DNA of 64,000 bases. Source: Spongiimicrobium salis. Lineage in GTDB: Bacteria > Bacteroidota > Bacteroidia > Flavobacteriales > Flavobacteriaceae. The position numbers were made by a program, and so were the translations under genes. A model generated the notes under the pieces. The model was not told the DNA's origin. It made no database searches and saw only the letters and a list, made by a program, of their open reading frames with translations. Each line of letters starts with the position of its first letter. Position 1 is the first letter of the stretch. The stretch lies in the NCBI RefSeq assembly GCF_043678055.1, contig NZ_JBHEQA010000002.1, positions 806,001-870,000 of the forward strand. The letters run 5' to 3'. Below, piece after piece: positions 9,137-17,865 of the stretch.

Positions 9137-10275
9137 TTACAAGTACGAGTAAAAAAATTGAACTGGATACCATAGAAGATGCCATTGCCGATATTAAGGC
9201 AGGCAAGGTAATCATTGTCGTAGACGATGAAAATCGAGAAAATGAAGGGGACTTTATTGCCGCTGCCGAAAAGGTGACCCCGGAAATGATCAATTTCATG
9301 GCCAAAGAAGGACGTGGGCTTATTTGTGCCCCTTTGACCGAGGATCGTTGCAAGGAGCTTCAATTGGATATGATGGTACAGAACAATACCGTACTGCACC
9401 AAACACAATTTACGGTCTCTGTGGATCTCATCGGACATGGTTGTACTACAGGAATTTCCGTACATGATCGTTCCAAAACCATTAAATCTTTAGTTGAGGA
9501 AGATACCAAACCCCATGACTTGGGAAGACCAGGACATATTTTCCCTTTGCGGGCCAAAGAGGGCGGAGTATTACGTAGAACAGGACATACCGAGGCTTCT
9601 ATTGATCTGGCACGTTTGGCCGGATTTAAACCTGCCGGAATCTTGGTGGAAATTCTGAACGAAGACGGTACCATGGCTCGTTTGCCCCAATTGATGGAGG
9701 TGGCCAAAAAATTTGACCTTAAGATCATCTCTATCGAAAGTTTGGTGGCCTATCGCATGGAGCACGACAGTCTGATTGAAAAGAAAGAAGATTTTACCAT
9801 TACCACCCGTTTTGGGGATTTCAGATTGCGTGCGTATAAACAAACCACCAACAATCAGGTGCATATTGCCCTGACCAAAGGTACTTGGGCTGCCGATGAA
9901 CCTGTCTTAACGAGAATCAATGCCACTTTGGTCAATAATGATATTTTGGGGACCCTGACCAACAATCCGGACAAGAAATTGGAGGAAATGTTCAAGGCCA
10001 TCAATGCCGAAGGAAAAGGAGCCTTTGTTTTTATCAATCAGGAATCACAAGTATTGAATCTCTTGGGACGCTTATCAGAATTGAAGGCATTGCAGGATAC
10101 CGGAGTGTACAAAGCACCAAAAATAGATATGGATGCCAAAGATTTCGGGGTTGGGGCGCAGATCCTTCACGATATTAGAGTATCCAAGATTCGCCTATTA
10201 ACGAATACCGAACAAGCAAAACGCGTGGGAATGGTTGGTTATGGCCTGGAGATTACCGAATATGTCCCCTACTAG
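9133..10275 (+). CDS. ribB: DHBP synthase with degenerate GTP cyclohydrolase II domain
   Basis: This 380-residue protein has a complete RibB domain (about 1-205) with the acidic metal-binding loop DDENRENEGDF near residue 35 and GHTEASIDLARLAG near residue 155. It makes 3,4-dihydroxy-2-butanone 4-phosphate for riboflavin synthesis. The C-terminal half (about 210-380) aligns with the RibA fold (TRFGDFRLRAY). It lacks the three zinc-binding cysteines of active GTP cyclohydrolase II: the zinc region reads NATLVNNDILGTL, without C-x(10)-CxC. A separate active RibA is therefore expected elsewhere. Its start overlaps the preceding permease stop. Confidence 0.93.
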   Translation: MITSTSKKIELDTIEDAIADIKAGKVIIVVDDENRENEGDFIAAAEKVTPEMINFMAKEGRGLICAPLTEDRCKELQLDMMVQNNTVLHQTQFTVSVDLIGHGCTTGISVHDRSKTIKSLVEEDTKPHDLGRPGHIFPLRAKEGGVLRRTGHTEASIDLARLAGFKPAGILVEILNEDGTMARLPQLMEVAKKFDLKIISIESLVAYRMEHDSLIEKKEDFTITTRFGDFRLRAYKQTTNNQVHIALTKGTWAADEPVLTRINATLVNNDILGTLTNNPDKKLEEMFKAINAEGKGAFVFINQESQVLNLLGRLSELKALQDTGVYKAPKIDMDAKDFGVGAQILHDIRVSKIRLLTNTEQAKRVGMVGYGLEITEYVPY

Positions 10276-10321
10276 CCCATCTCGTGAGCTTTAAAGTTTA
10301 GTCGCCCAAAGTTTTCGGATT

Positions 10322-10954
10322 TTAGGAAAGTTCCAGAATACTTTCCTCCATGGTTTTTCGCACCTTTTTAAAATCAGCAAACATATCGTCCGCTGCCCGG
10401 TACCCTATGGGCAAGGCCAAAACCGCATTGAGGTCGTAAGCTTCCAATCCAAGAGCCTGATCGTAAGCTGCAGGAACGAAACCTTCCATGGGGCAAGCAT
10501 CTATTTTTTCCACTGCACAGACCGTCAACAGGTTTCCAAGGGCCAAATAAGCCTGATTAATGGCCCATTGTTTGATTTCTTCTTCAGTTTTAGCAGAAAA
10601 GCTTTTGACCAAAGAGGCTTTAAAAGGATCCAGAATCTCGTCACTTGTATTTCGTAATTGCTTTACCCGTTCAAAATAGGTGTTGATATAGGGTTCATCA
10701 ATGGTTTTATTGATACAAATGACCAAAAGATGGGAAGCCTGGGCTACTTGTTGTTGGTGATAGGAATGGGGCACCAATTGTTCCTGCAAGGCCTTATTCT
10801 GAATGACCACGAGTTTTATGGGCTGTAATCCATAGGAAGTGGCCGTAAGATTAAAAGCTTTTTTTAAACGATCTAGCGCTGAAGCGGGCAATATTTTAGC
10901 TGCATCAAACTTTTTAACCGCATAGCGCCACTCCAAATATTCAATTGTATCCAT
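10322..10954 (-). CDS. NAD(P)H-dependent nitroreductase-family oxidoreductase
   Basis: This 210-residue protein has the FMN nitroreductase fold. The N-terminal RYAVKKFD motif binds the FMN phosphate. ATSYGLQPIKLVVIQ and, near the C-terminus, ACPMEGF and LALPIGYR follow the NfsB/dihydropteridine-reductase-like pattern. It probably reduces quinones or nitro compounds in the cytoplasm. It is convergent with ribBA, with 46 bp between the stops. It lies 15 bp after a TauE/SafE permease on the same strand, so the two probably form one operon. The natural substrate is unknown. Confidence 0.88.
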   Translation of the reverse strand: MDTIEYLEWRYAVKKFDAAKILPASALDRLKKAFNLTATSYGLQPIKLVVIQNKALQEQLVPHSYHQQQVAQASHLLVICINKTIDEPYINTYFERVKQLRNTSDEILDPFKASLVKSFSAKTEEEIKQWAINQAYLALGNLLTVCAVEKIDACPMEGFVPAAYDQALGLEAYDLNAVLALPIGYRAADDMFADFKKVRKTMEESILELS

Positions 10955-10969
10955 CCCAATTATTTTAAA

Positions 10970-11728
10970 TCACGTATTAAAAAACCATAGTTTAATGGCC
11001 ATGGCAATCACCACGACCACTAAAAACTTTTTTATAAATCCATCTCCTTTGGAAACGGAAAATCTACTGGAAAACCAAGCTCCAGAACCATTTCCTATAG
11101 CCAGAATCAATCCCACTTTCCAATCGACCTTATCGTTCAAAGCAAATACGGCAATCGCCGATAAGGTATAAATAAACACTACAGACACTTTGGTAGCATT
11201 TACGCGTACCAAGGACATATGATTCACATAATGTAAGAATAAAATCATGATAAATCCCAGTCCGGCATTAATGAATCCGCCATAAATCCCAAAAAAGAAA
11301 AAAGCTAGGATGCCCAACCAGAGGTATTTACCCGTAACACGTTCCTGGAGGTTCTTCAAATCTACCTTGGGCATAAAAATAATAATGAGCACTACGGCGA
11401 CCATCACAATGGCCAGAATCTTATTGAAGGTTTCTCCTTTAATATCTACGGCAATCGTGGCTCCAATAATGGCTCCGATCAAGGCCGAAATCCCTAAATA
11501 GACATTGAAGGGAAAAGTGGATACGCCCTTGCTCTTGAATCCTGCGGTGGCCAAGGCCGTTTGGATCACGATCGCCACTCTATTGGTACCGTTGGCCACA
11601 CTTGGAGGAAGTCCCAAAAATATTAGTACCGGAAGTGATAATAAAGACCCTCCCCCAGCCATGGTATTGATAAATCCCACAGCGAAACCCACTGCAATTA
11701 GTAAGGGGTAATGGTACCATTCTTCCAT
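10970..11728 (-). CDS. TauE/SafE-family membrane permease
   Basis: This 252-residue membrane protein has about eight transmembrane helices and the TauE/SafE signatures FINTMAGGGSLLSLPVL near the N-terminus and FGIYGGFINAGLGFIMI in the middle, two related half-repeats. The family exports sulfite, sulfoacetate or other small anions. I chose the ATG at 11728 (MEEWYHYP). A nine-codon extension would need a TTG and reads like intergenic sequence. It precedes the nitroreductase gene by 15 bp. The substrate is not determined. Confidence 0.88.
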   Translation of the reverse strand: MEEWYHYPLLIAVGFAVGFINTMAGGGSLLSLPVLIFLGLPPSVANGTNRVAIVIQTALATAGFKSKGVSTFPFNVYLGISALIGAIIGATIAVDIKGETFNKILAIVMVAVVLIIIFMPKVDLKNLQERVTGKYLWLGILAFFFFGIYGGFINAGLGFIMILFLHYVNHMSLVRVNATKVSVVFIYTLSAIAVFALNDKVDWKVGLILAIGNGSGAWFSSRFSVSKGDGFIKKFLVVVVIAMAIKLWFFNT

Positions 11729-11818
11729 ACCACAAAAATAAGGGCAAAAAAGCAATTAATATTAGATATCGGACAAATAAAAAAGGAAGAAAATTTTTAG
11801 GAAACAGAAAAAGGTTAT

Positions 11819-11826
11819 TATATTTG
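11819..11826 (+). promoter_or_regulatory. -7 element of the tRNA-Ser promoter
   Basis: TATATTTG matches TAnnTTTG exactly, 75 bp upstream of the mature tRNA end. The leader would contain a small hairpin, TGGCGG (11860-11865) with CCGCCA (11872-11877). No clear TTG is seen at -33. Confidence 0.45.
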
Positions 11827-11900
11827 CACCCGCCTATGGGGAAGTAAACTTTCCTCTTCTGGCGGGCAAGTCCGCCAAAAGGCAAACGCAACAGACACTT

Positions 11901-11985
11901 GGAGAAATGGCAGAGTGGTCGAATGCGGCAGTCTTGAAAACTGTTGAGGGTCACACCTCCGGGGGTTCGAATCCCTCTTTCTCCG
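11901..11985 (+). tRNA. tRNA-Ser (anticodon UGA)
   Basis: This 85-nt tRNA folds with a 7-bp acceptor stem (GGAGAAA 11901-11907 with TTTCTCC 11978-11984) and discriminator G at 11985. The anticodon loop is CTTGAAA at 933-939 of this kilobase, with anticodon TGA at 11935-11937. It has a long variable arm typical of class II serine tRNAs and the T-loop GTTCGAATC. CCA is not encoded. Its 3' end is repeated downstream at 12147 and 34196. Confidence 0.97.
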
Positions 11986-11995
11986 CTTAGAGCAA

Positions 11996-12032
11996 AGCTC
12001 AATATCCCTTGGATATTGGGCTTTTTTATTTT
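11996..12032 (+). terminator. Rho-independent terminator after tRNA-Ser
   Basis: AGCTCAATATCC (11996-12007) pairs with GGATATTGGGCT (12011-12022) in a 12-bp stem with one G-U pair and a 3-nt loop. A T-rich tail (TTTTTATTTT) follows. It lies 10 bp after the tRNA. Confidence 0.85.
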
Positions 12033-12146
12033 AAGGAATGTCGCAAACGCAGTTTGACTACATGGAATAAGATGAAAAAGTCGAAAATTGCCATCGCAAT
12101 TTTGAGCTTTATTGTCACGAGCTAAGATTGAGGGAACACAGAAAGT

Positions 12147-12167
12147 AATCCCTCTTTCTCCGCTTAG
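12147..12167 (+). repeat. Direct repeat of the tRNA-Ser 3' end (att-like copy 2)
   Basis: A 21-bp exact copy of 11970-11990, from the T-loop through the acceptor stem to the CTTAG just after the tRNA, recurs here 177 bp downstream. It has no tRNA body. Displaced tRNA 3' ends are typical attachment-site scars of tyrosine-recombinase elements. The following bases (AAACTCGATTTTC at 12171-12183) are shared with the copy at 34196. Confidence 0.6.
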
Positions 12168-12458
12168 TACTAAACTCGATTTTCTACCGATTGGCAATTG
12201 TATCTTGTACTCTGAATTATAATTTCATATTTGAATTGGTTGTTTGCCTCAAAGCCTTGGGTGGTACAGGTGCTTTTATATTTTCTATTATCGTTGTACT
12301 AAAAAGTTGATACATTATAATTAATTTCCTACACAACAATATATGTATTATCAGAACATTTCAAACCGATTTGTTCCTCACATAAAAGATATATAGATCA
12401 TATGATCCATATTCCTAAGTTGTGCTTAATTTGGCTCGATATTTGCCGAATAAATAGA

Positions 12459-12857
12459 ATGAAAAATACAATTTCATCTATTCTATTTCTTTTATTTATT
12501 CATACTGCAATTGGACAAAATAGTTCCTTAAAACAGTCGGATTTAATTGGATGCTGGAAACACTATCCTGAAGAAAGTGAGCTTTTTGACGATATGACTG
12601 TTTACAGACCTTGTAACAATGAATCTTTTCCAAATAAATGGGCAATGAGAGCAAGGAACCAAATGAATTTCAATGCAGATGGAAAATGTAATTATCTAAG
12701 GATTGGACCAACTGATATAAATTCAATGAAGCCAGGGAAATGGATATTGGATTCCTCAACTAAGGAAGTAGCAATTTTTGATTTAGAGATGAATTTAATT
12801 AGAAAATTTGAAATTGTAAGATTAGAAAAAGAACTACTTGGCGTTAGGTCAAAATAA
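12459..12857 (+). CDS. Small secreted protein, lipocalin-like
   Basis: This 132-residue protein starts with a clear signal peptide (MKNTISSILFLLFIHTAIGQ). The mature part opens with LIGCWKHYPEE and later has PGKWILDSSTKEVAIFDLE, the rhythm of small lipocalin-like domains (L-x-G-x-W ... W-x-L). A 19-codon extension upstream was rejected because it would bury the signal peptide. The gene lies in the AT-rich part of the putative island and is followed immediately by a palindromic repeat module. No specific ligand or role can be given. Confidence 0.6.
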   Translation: MKNTISSILFLLFIHTAIGQNSSLKQSDLIGCWKHYPEESELFDDMTVYRPCNNESFPNKWAMRARNQMNFNADGKCNYLRIGPTDINSMKPGKWILDSSTKEVAIFDLEMNLIRKFEIVRLEKELLGVRSK

Positions 12858-12868
12858 AAAAACTAAGC

Positions 12869-12998
12869 ACAACAATGTATAACTGCAATTACGGCGGATT
12901 CGACTACCTCCGAATCCACTTATAATTACTAAAGTCTGTGTTTAATCCGAAAATTAACACATATTAAATCGTAACTGAGAGTTATACGAAACCGTTGT
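12869..12998. repeat. Palindromic-ended repeat module, copy A
   Basis: The 130-bp element has inverted ends: ACAAC-N4-TATAACT at 12869-12884 and AGTTATA-N7-GTTGT at 12980-12998. An internal hairpin pairs GGATTCG (12896-12902) with CGAATCC (12911-12917). It starts 12 bp after the preceding stop codon. Parts of the same element flank the gene at 17155-17850. The structure (paired ends plus an imperfect internal hairpin next to a single small gene) resembles integron attC sites, but no attC family is recognised. Confidence 0.55.
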
Positions 12999-13171
12999 AC
13001 TTCATTATGACCAACCATGAACCAATGATAAAATTCTTTAGAAAAATTTACCAAAACATAATTTCATTGACAATAATATGATTACTAAATATATTTTTGT
13101 TTTCATTTTGTCGAATTTTGTTTAAAAAAGGGTAGTTGCGACTGCTTCTACCCCTTTAATTGCTAGCAATA

Positions 13172-14833
13172 TTAGTCACAATCCGCTGCAACATCTCTTA
13201 TCTCACTTTGAGTATGTACCATATTGTCTAGTACAGATGTTCCTCGAAGCGTAACCTCTATATAATCCGACGCAATTTCGGTTATAGTTCCTCTAAAATT
13301 GGTAACTCTTAATTGAGTTGCTATTTCAGTCCCAGAAAGATTGCCGGCTAATGCATTATTGTTAAACGGGTCAATCTGATTTGCAAATATTCTGAACCGT
13401 TTAACAAAAGGTATTTTAACATTTGAATACGTCTGGTAGGCATCATAAACCAAAGATGCGCTTCCCGAGGGAACATCGACGGTACGAAGAGAAAAGTATG
13501 AATTTGTTTCTTCTGAGCCCATCTCTTCAAATTGTGATTGTGAAGAAGTTACTTCTTGTGAAAAGTTATACGTCGAGGTAGCTTCAGCATTTGCCGTTAC
13601 AGAACCTCCAAAGAAATTAGCTTCTGCTTCTACGCCAACTGTTATTGAACCACCGAACTCTTCTCTAGAACTAATTGAAATAGACTCTTCCCATCCAACT
13701 GTTCTAGAAGTAGTGACCTCTCGTTGTATGCCTACTTCTTGAGATAAACTGCCATTTCCGCAGTTTAATAACGTACTGTTAAAACCAAATGAAGTATCTA
13801 CTGATGGCAAAATTGGGTTTAAATATTTAGTTTCAAGTTCTTGAAAATCCCATTGTACATCTAAAGCCAATATTCTAAAGTATTGAATTTCATATTGGTC
13901 GAGTGGGTAGGCTATCCAATATAATAGGCCAGTGCCATTAGGTCTGCGTCTCAAAGGCTCATTAGTACTATAGCGTCTTATAGTGTATAAACCATTTTCC
14001 TCTCTTTTTATCCTGAATTTATAATCATCACCAAGCGTATTGTTTTGTATACCATCAGGATGAACCGCATTACCATTTTGTCTAAAAGTTAATTGCTCAT
14101 TGCTAATCTGTAAATACCTATTTGTATGCTTACTCCAGATAGAAAATACATTTTCCTCATTGGGATATTTATAAAAATAGTATTGGTGGTTTGACCAAGT
14201 AGCTTTAAATTCTGAATAATCTTCAAACAAAGTAGTACTCGTCGTTACAGCACTCGCAGGTTTCTCTACTACATTGATGCCATAATTGCCATTAGCATCT
14301 ACGGTTTGTAAAAAATGTGGCATATCTAATTTAAATTCTAATTCAACATTATTATATGCTAACTCGTTCCCATCTATATGGACATCGTTACCATTTTCTT
14401 CTAAAGACAAAATACTATAGGATTCAGAGACAATTTCTGAGTCATTCTCATCGAGTATAGCAACACTTAATGGCACCCCATTTCTTAACTCATCCTCTGC
14501 ATCCTTAGATAAATCTTCCACTCTCACGGAATATTGTATAATGTTGGTATATGGGTCTATTGTAAGTTCTTGGTCATAATCTCCTGTAGATGCATCAAAA
14601 TCCAAGACAGCCTTTATAGGATTATACCCTTTCTTTATCAAACTCCTAACATCTATACTTAATCCGATATCTCCTTGGTAATTTTCGAGTTCATCTGCCG
14701 TAATACCACTTAGTTCAACTATTTCGCCGTCACCAGGTCCAGGATTAGTGACATCATCTTCACTACATCCTACAGAAATGATAAATAAAGTACTCATAAT
14801 AATACATTTCAAAATTGTTACAGTTGTTTTCAT
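13172..14833 (-). CDS. Lipoprotein with possible aerolysin/ETX-like C-terminal domain
   Basis: This 553-residue protein has a lipoprotein signal (FIISVGC, Cys at about residue 23), so it should be anchored in a membrane facing the periplasm or surface. Residues about 195-310 hold W/Y-rich repeats such as RYLQISNEQLTF and YTIRRYSTNEPLRRR, suggestive of a beta-trefoil lectin-like module. The C-terminal part (about 365-553) has long alternating Ser/Thr and small residues, for example GGSVTANAEATSTYNFSQ, followed by aromatic strands. This is the pattern of aerolysin/ETX-MTX2 beta-pore-forming domains. The fold is inferred from pattern only. It is divergent from a TPR/HTH regulator across a gap with paired TGGACA repeats. 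Confidence 0.55.
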   Translation of the reverse strand: MKTTVTILKCIIMSTLFIISVGCSEDDVTNPGPGDGEIVELSGITADELENYQGDIGLSIDVRSLIKKGYNPIKAVLDFDASTGDYDQELTIDPYTNIIQYSVRVEDLSKDAEDELRNGVPLSVAILDENDSEIVSESYSILSLEENGNDVHIDGNELAYNNVELEFKLDMPHFLQTVDANGNYGINVVEKPASAVTTSTTLFEDYSEFKATWSNHQYYFYKYPNEENVFSIWSKHTNRYLQISNEQLTFRQNGNAVHPDGIQNNTLGDDYKFRIKREENGLYTIRRYSTNEPLRRRPNGTGLLYWIAYPLDQYEIQYFRILALDVQWDFQELETKYLNPILPSVDTSFGFNSTLLNCGNGSLSQEVGIQREVTTSRTVGWEESISISSREEFGGSITVGVEAEANFFGGSVTANAEATSTYNFSQEVTSSQSQFEEMGSEETNSYFSLRTVDVPSGSASLVYDAYQTYSNVKIPFVKRFRIFANQIDPFNNNALAGNLSGTEIATQLRVTNFRGTITEIASDYIEVTLRGTSVLDNMVHTQSEIRDVAADCD

Positions 14834-14904
14834 AATAAATAAATTTTGCGAATTGTTTCTGATTCAAAACTAGACGCACAAGTCACTAAAATCTAATTTT
14901 AGGC

Positions 14905-14922
14905 ATGGACAAAGTATGGACA
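14905..14922 (+). promoter_or_regulatory. Paired TGGACA repeat, copy 1
   Basis: ATGGACAAAGTATGGACA contains two TGGACA half-sites spaced 11 bp apart. It lies in the 306-bp gap between the divergent lipoprotein and TPR-regulator genes and recurs 121 bp downstream with two mismatches. The layout suggests operator sites on the same DNA face. Confidence 0.5.
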
Positions 14923-15025
14923 TCACCATTAAAAAACCATATATCCTATATCTAAAACAGTACATCAAAAAAATTACAAACATTTGTAAATCAACATTTT
15001 ATGTTTGTATTATTTTATTTTTAAT

Positions 15026-15043
15026 ATGGACAAACTGTGGACA
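15026..15043 (+). promoter_or_regulatory. Paired TGGACA repeat, copy 2
   Basis: ATGGACAAACTGTGGACA matches copy 1 (14905-14922) in 16 of 18 positions and keeps the same 11-bp phasing of TGGACA. The site ends 96 bp before the regulator start at 15140. Confidence 0.5.
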
Positions 15044-15139
15044 AGACATATTCAAAACTATCTCAAGGGACGATTCTACTGTCAAATGCACTTTAAAATA
15101 AGTTATCTTCGTTGTGCTAGATTACTAAACCAACCCATT

Positions 15140-17014
15140 ATGACTATACGCGCTCTTGTAATCATTGCCTTATGCTTTTCGGTTAATCTATTGGCTCAAC
15201 GTCAGCAGAAAATTGACAGCTTAATAAAACTCGTTGAAAGCACTAAAATTGATTCGATTAAAGCCAATTCCTATTTACAGCTTTCTAATCTCACCATGTA
15301 TAATGATCAAAAGAAGACAAATGATTACCTAAAAAAAGCAGAGAATTTATATTCAACCTCAAATAATGAAAGAGGATTAGCCAAATTATTTGCACAAAAA
15401 GCCAATTATTTTTATGGCTTAGGGCAGATCGATTCTGCTATGTATAATTTGAATAATTCAGTGAATAAATACCTTAAAATTAGAGACACACTACGCGCTG
15501 CAGTAATTAGACATAATATTGGAATTACAGAGCATTATCAAGGGAATTCACAAAAAGCCAAAGAGATAATGGAAATCAATATTCCTGTTTTCCAAAAGTA
15601 TAACGATACGCTTCACCTATGCAATGCGTACCTCATTAGTGGTAAAATTGCCATGACAGAAGGTTTTTTTGAAATTGGTCTTAGAGAAAGCTTCAAGGCT
15701 TTGGATGGGCATAGGAAAATAAAGGATGATTTCAGAATCGCAGACGATTTATTACAAATAGCTAGATTGTACAATCTCACAGAGAATCACCAAAAAGCAA
15801 TTGAAACCTACGAAGAAAGTATTTCCTACTATGATAAAGTAAACAATGTTAAGAATAAGGCTCAAGCGCTTAATTTCATTGCACACTCTCAGATAAACCT
15901 TAAGAACTATAAGGATGCAGAAGAAAACCTTAAAGAATCTTTAATTCTATCTGAACAGCTGAAGTACAAACCAAATATTGCTAGGATTTATAAAAACTAT
16001 GGTGTTATTGAATTTGAAAAGCAGAATTATGATAAATCCATTAACTACTTAAATGACAGTTACGATTTATGGAAATCGATTGGATCTGTATCTAATGAAG
16101 CAACGACATTAGGACATTTAGGAAAATCTTATTATGAGAAAAAGGAGTATGCAAAGGCCATTAAATACTTAGATGAAAGCATTATCATCTCCAAGAACAA
16201 TAGCTATCCAAATGTATTAAGAGCATCTTATTTAGATAAATCCATAGTGCTTGAAAAAATGAATCAACACAAAGAGGCATTAATTAGTTATAAGGAAAGT
16301 AAAAAAATAAATGATTCTATTTATAATATAGAAAAAATCAATGCTGTTGAAGAACTAAAAACCATTTATGAAACAGAGAAAAAGGAAGCTGAGATTGCAT
16401 TACAAGATGAAGAAATAAAGACTCTAAATGCGCAAGCAAGAAACGACAAGCTCACCAAAACACTATATGGTATTGGTATGTTTTCTTTTATTGCCATTGC
16501 TGGGCTACTTTATTTTGGGTTTAAGCAACGTATTAAAAAGAACCGGATAGAGCGTGAAAAGCAAGAAACCATATACAAACAAGAGATTGCCTTTAAAAAG
16601 AAGGAACTAGCCTCTCAGACCTTGCATCTGGTACAAAAGAGCACGTTTATCCAGGAGCTCAAAGAAAACTTGGAAAAGATTAAGAAATCACCAGAATTGT
16701 TTCAAGTTGAATTTAGACGCTTGGTAATGCTTCTTAAAAAAGAAAGTGCCGAAGATAAAGATTGGGAAGTGTTTAAAAGTTATTTCTCTGAAGTGCATAA
16801 TAATTTTGATGAAAAAATAAAATCGATAGCAAAAGATATTTCAGAAAAGGAAATACGCTTAGCTTCATTTTTACGCATGAATTTAACAACAAAGGAAATC
16901 GCCTCAATGTTAAATGTATTACCTGATAGCATATTAAAATCTAAGTACCGATTGAAGAAAAAACTGAACTTAAATAAAGATCAGGACCTCAATACTTACT
17001 TGAATACTCTTTAA
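15140..17014 (+). CDS. TPR-containing transmembrane HTH (LuxR-like) regulator
   Basis: This 624-residue protein has a signal peptide (IIALCFSVNLLAQ). About ten tetratricopeptide repeats follow (about 45-400), for example AKLFAQKANYFYGLGQIDSA and ATTLGHLGKSYYEKKEYAKA. A coiled coil, one transmembrane helix (about 442-462), a second coiled coil and a C-terminal helix-turn-helix (about 565-620, LTTKEIASMLNVLPDSI) come next. Bacteroidetes proteins of this layout are thought to sense periplasmic or cytoplasmic cues and bind DNA. I chose the ATG at 15140 because it puts the signal peptide at the N-terminus. It is divergent from the aerolysin-like lipoprotein and is the obvious candidate regulator for it. 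Confidence 0.8.
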   Translation: MTIRALVIIALCFSVNLLAQRQQKIDSLIKLVESTKIDSIKANSYLQLSNLTMYNDQKKTNDYLKKAENLYSTSNNERGLAKLFAQKANYFYGLGQIDSAMYNLNNSVNKYLKIRDTLRAAVIRHNIGITEHYQGNSQKAKEIMEINIPVFQKYNDTLHLCNAYLISGKIAMTEGFFEIGLRESFKALDGHRKIKDDFRIADDLLQIARLYNLTENHQKAIETYEESISYYDKVNNVKNKAQALNFIAHSQINLKNYKDAEENLKESLILSEQLKYKPNIARIYKNYGVIEFEKQNYDKSINYLNDSYDLWKSIGSVSNEATTLGHLGKSYYEKKEYAKAIKYLDESIIISKNNSYPNVLRASYLDKSIVLEKMNQHKEALISYKESKKINDSIYNIEKINAVEELKTIYETEKKEAEIALQDEEIKTLNAQARNDKLTKTLYGIGMFSFIAIAGLLYFGFKQRIKKNRIEREKQETIYKQEIAFKKKELASQTLHLVQKSTFIQELKENLEKIKKSPELFQVEFRRLVMLLKKESAEDKDWEVFKSYFSEVHNNFDEKIKSIAKDISEKEIRLASFLRMNLTTKEIASMLNVLPDSILKSKYRLKKKLNLNKDQDLNTYLNTL

Positions 17015-17116
17015 ATTCTTAAAATATGATTAACTATCCGCAACAGCATTAAAAGGTTGAATTAAGGTTCCTCTCCTATTTTCTATCCTATTATTTATCG
17101 CAAAGAAATCATGCCC

Positions 17117-17135
17117 AAACCGCTGTGCAACATAC
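17117..17135. repeat. Fragment of the palindromic repeat (right end), upstream of the Nmad2-like gene
   Basis: AAACCGCTGTGCAACATAC resembles the right end of copy A (AAACCGTTGTACTTCATTA at 12989). It lies 20 bp before the next gene, while the left-end sequence lies just after that gene. The gene is therefore bracketed like a cassette. Confidence 0.4.
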
Positions 17136-17154
17136 CCAAAAACCGAATTGAAAT

Positions 17155-17850
17155 TTGACAAGAATATACTCTTACGTACTTAGATTTGATGATGGTGCTG
17201 CACCAAATCCATTTTGGAAAATCTGCACTTTGACAATTTGTAAACCTGCCATAAGACGAACAGCTCGAATTGGTGATTGGGTTATCGGAACAGGTTCAAA
17301 AAATTCAAAACTTAAAGACGGAAAAACATATGATTTATCAGATAGCTTAGTGTATGCAATGCGCATTACTGATAAATTGACGCTTTCCGAATATGATGAA
17401 TTATGCTCTGAAAAACTGACTGAAAAAATTCCATCATGGTTTAGTAAAGATTGGCGGAAAAGAATGGGAGATTGTATTTACGATTATTCCAAATCGAACG
17501 AGCCAACTTTAAGAAAAGGAGTTCATAATGAATTAAATGTAAAGAGAGATTTAAGCGGTAATAATGCTTTATTATCAACTGAATTTTATTATTTCGGAGA
17601 AGAACCAAGAGTAATTCCCCAAAACCTTAATCGGATTATAAAGAAAAATCAAGGCCATCTGAGAATTGAAGACTTCAACATACTAGAGGATTTTGAAAAT
17701 TGGATAAGCCAGTTTAAAAAAAATAAAATTTACGCTGAACCACAACTCGGATTTGAATTTAAGCTTGAACCGAGCGAAGAGCAAATAAGCAAGTGTTCGA
17801 CAAGACATAAGGAAACTGACAAAGACGAAATTGAAGAAACAATATGCTAA
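17155..17850 (+). CDS. Nucleotide modification associated domain 2 (Nmad2)-like protein
   Basis: This 231-residue cytoplasmic protein begins IYSYVLRFDDGAAPNPFW and continues CTLTICKPAIRRTARIGDWV and GTGSKNS. I recall this as the Nmad2 family, related to EVE/ASCH-type folds and predicted to recognise or process modified nucleic-acid bases. It occurs in phages and islands. The start is a TTG, because no ATG precedes the conserved N-terminus. Fragments of one palindromic repeat flank it on both sides, and it lies in the AT-rich island segment. The family call is from memory of the motif and unverified. Confidence 0.55.
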   Translation: MTRIYSYVLRFDDGAAPNPFWKICTLTICKPAIRRTARIGDWVIGTGSKNSKLKDGKTYDLSDSLVYAMRITDKLTLSEYDELCSEKLTEKIPSWFSKDWRKRMGDCIYDYSKSNEPTLRKGVHNELNVKRDLSGNNALLSTEFYYFGEEPRVIPQNLNRIIKKNQGHLRIEDFNILEDFENWISQFKKNKIYAEPQLGFEFKLEPSEEQISKCSTRHKETDKDEIEETIC

Positions 17851-17865
17851 AAAGTACGTTGCATG

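Noticed and set aside
14916..15101. 61-codon open frame between the lipoprotein and TPR-regulator genes
   Set aside because: It covers the TGGACA repeats and the likely promoter; lysine/isoleucine-rich chance frame.
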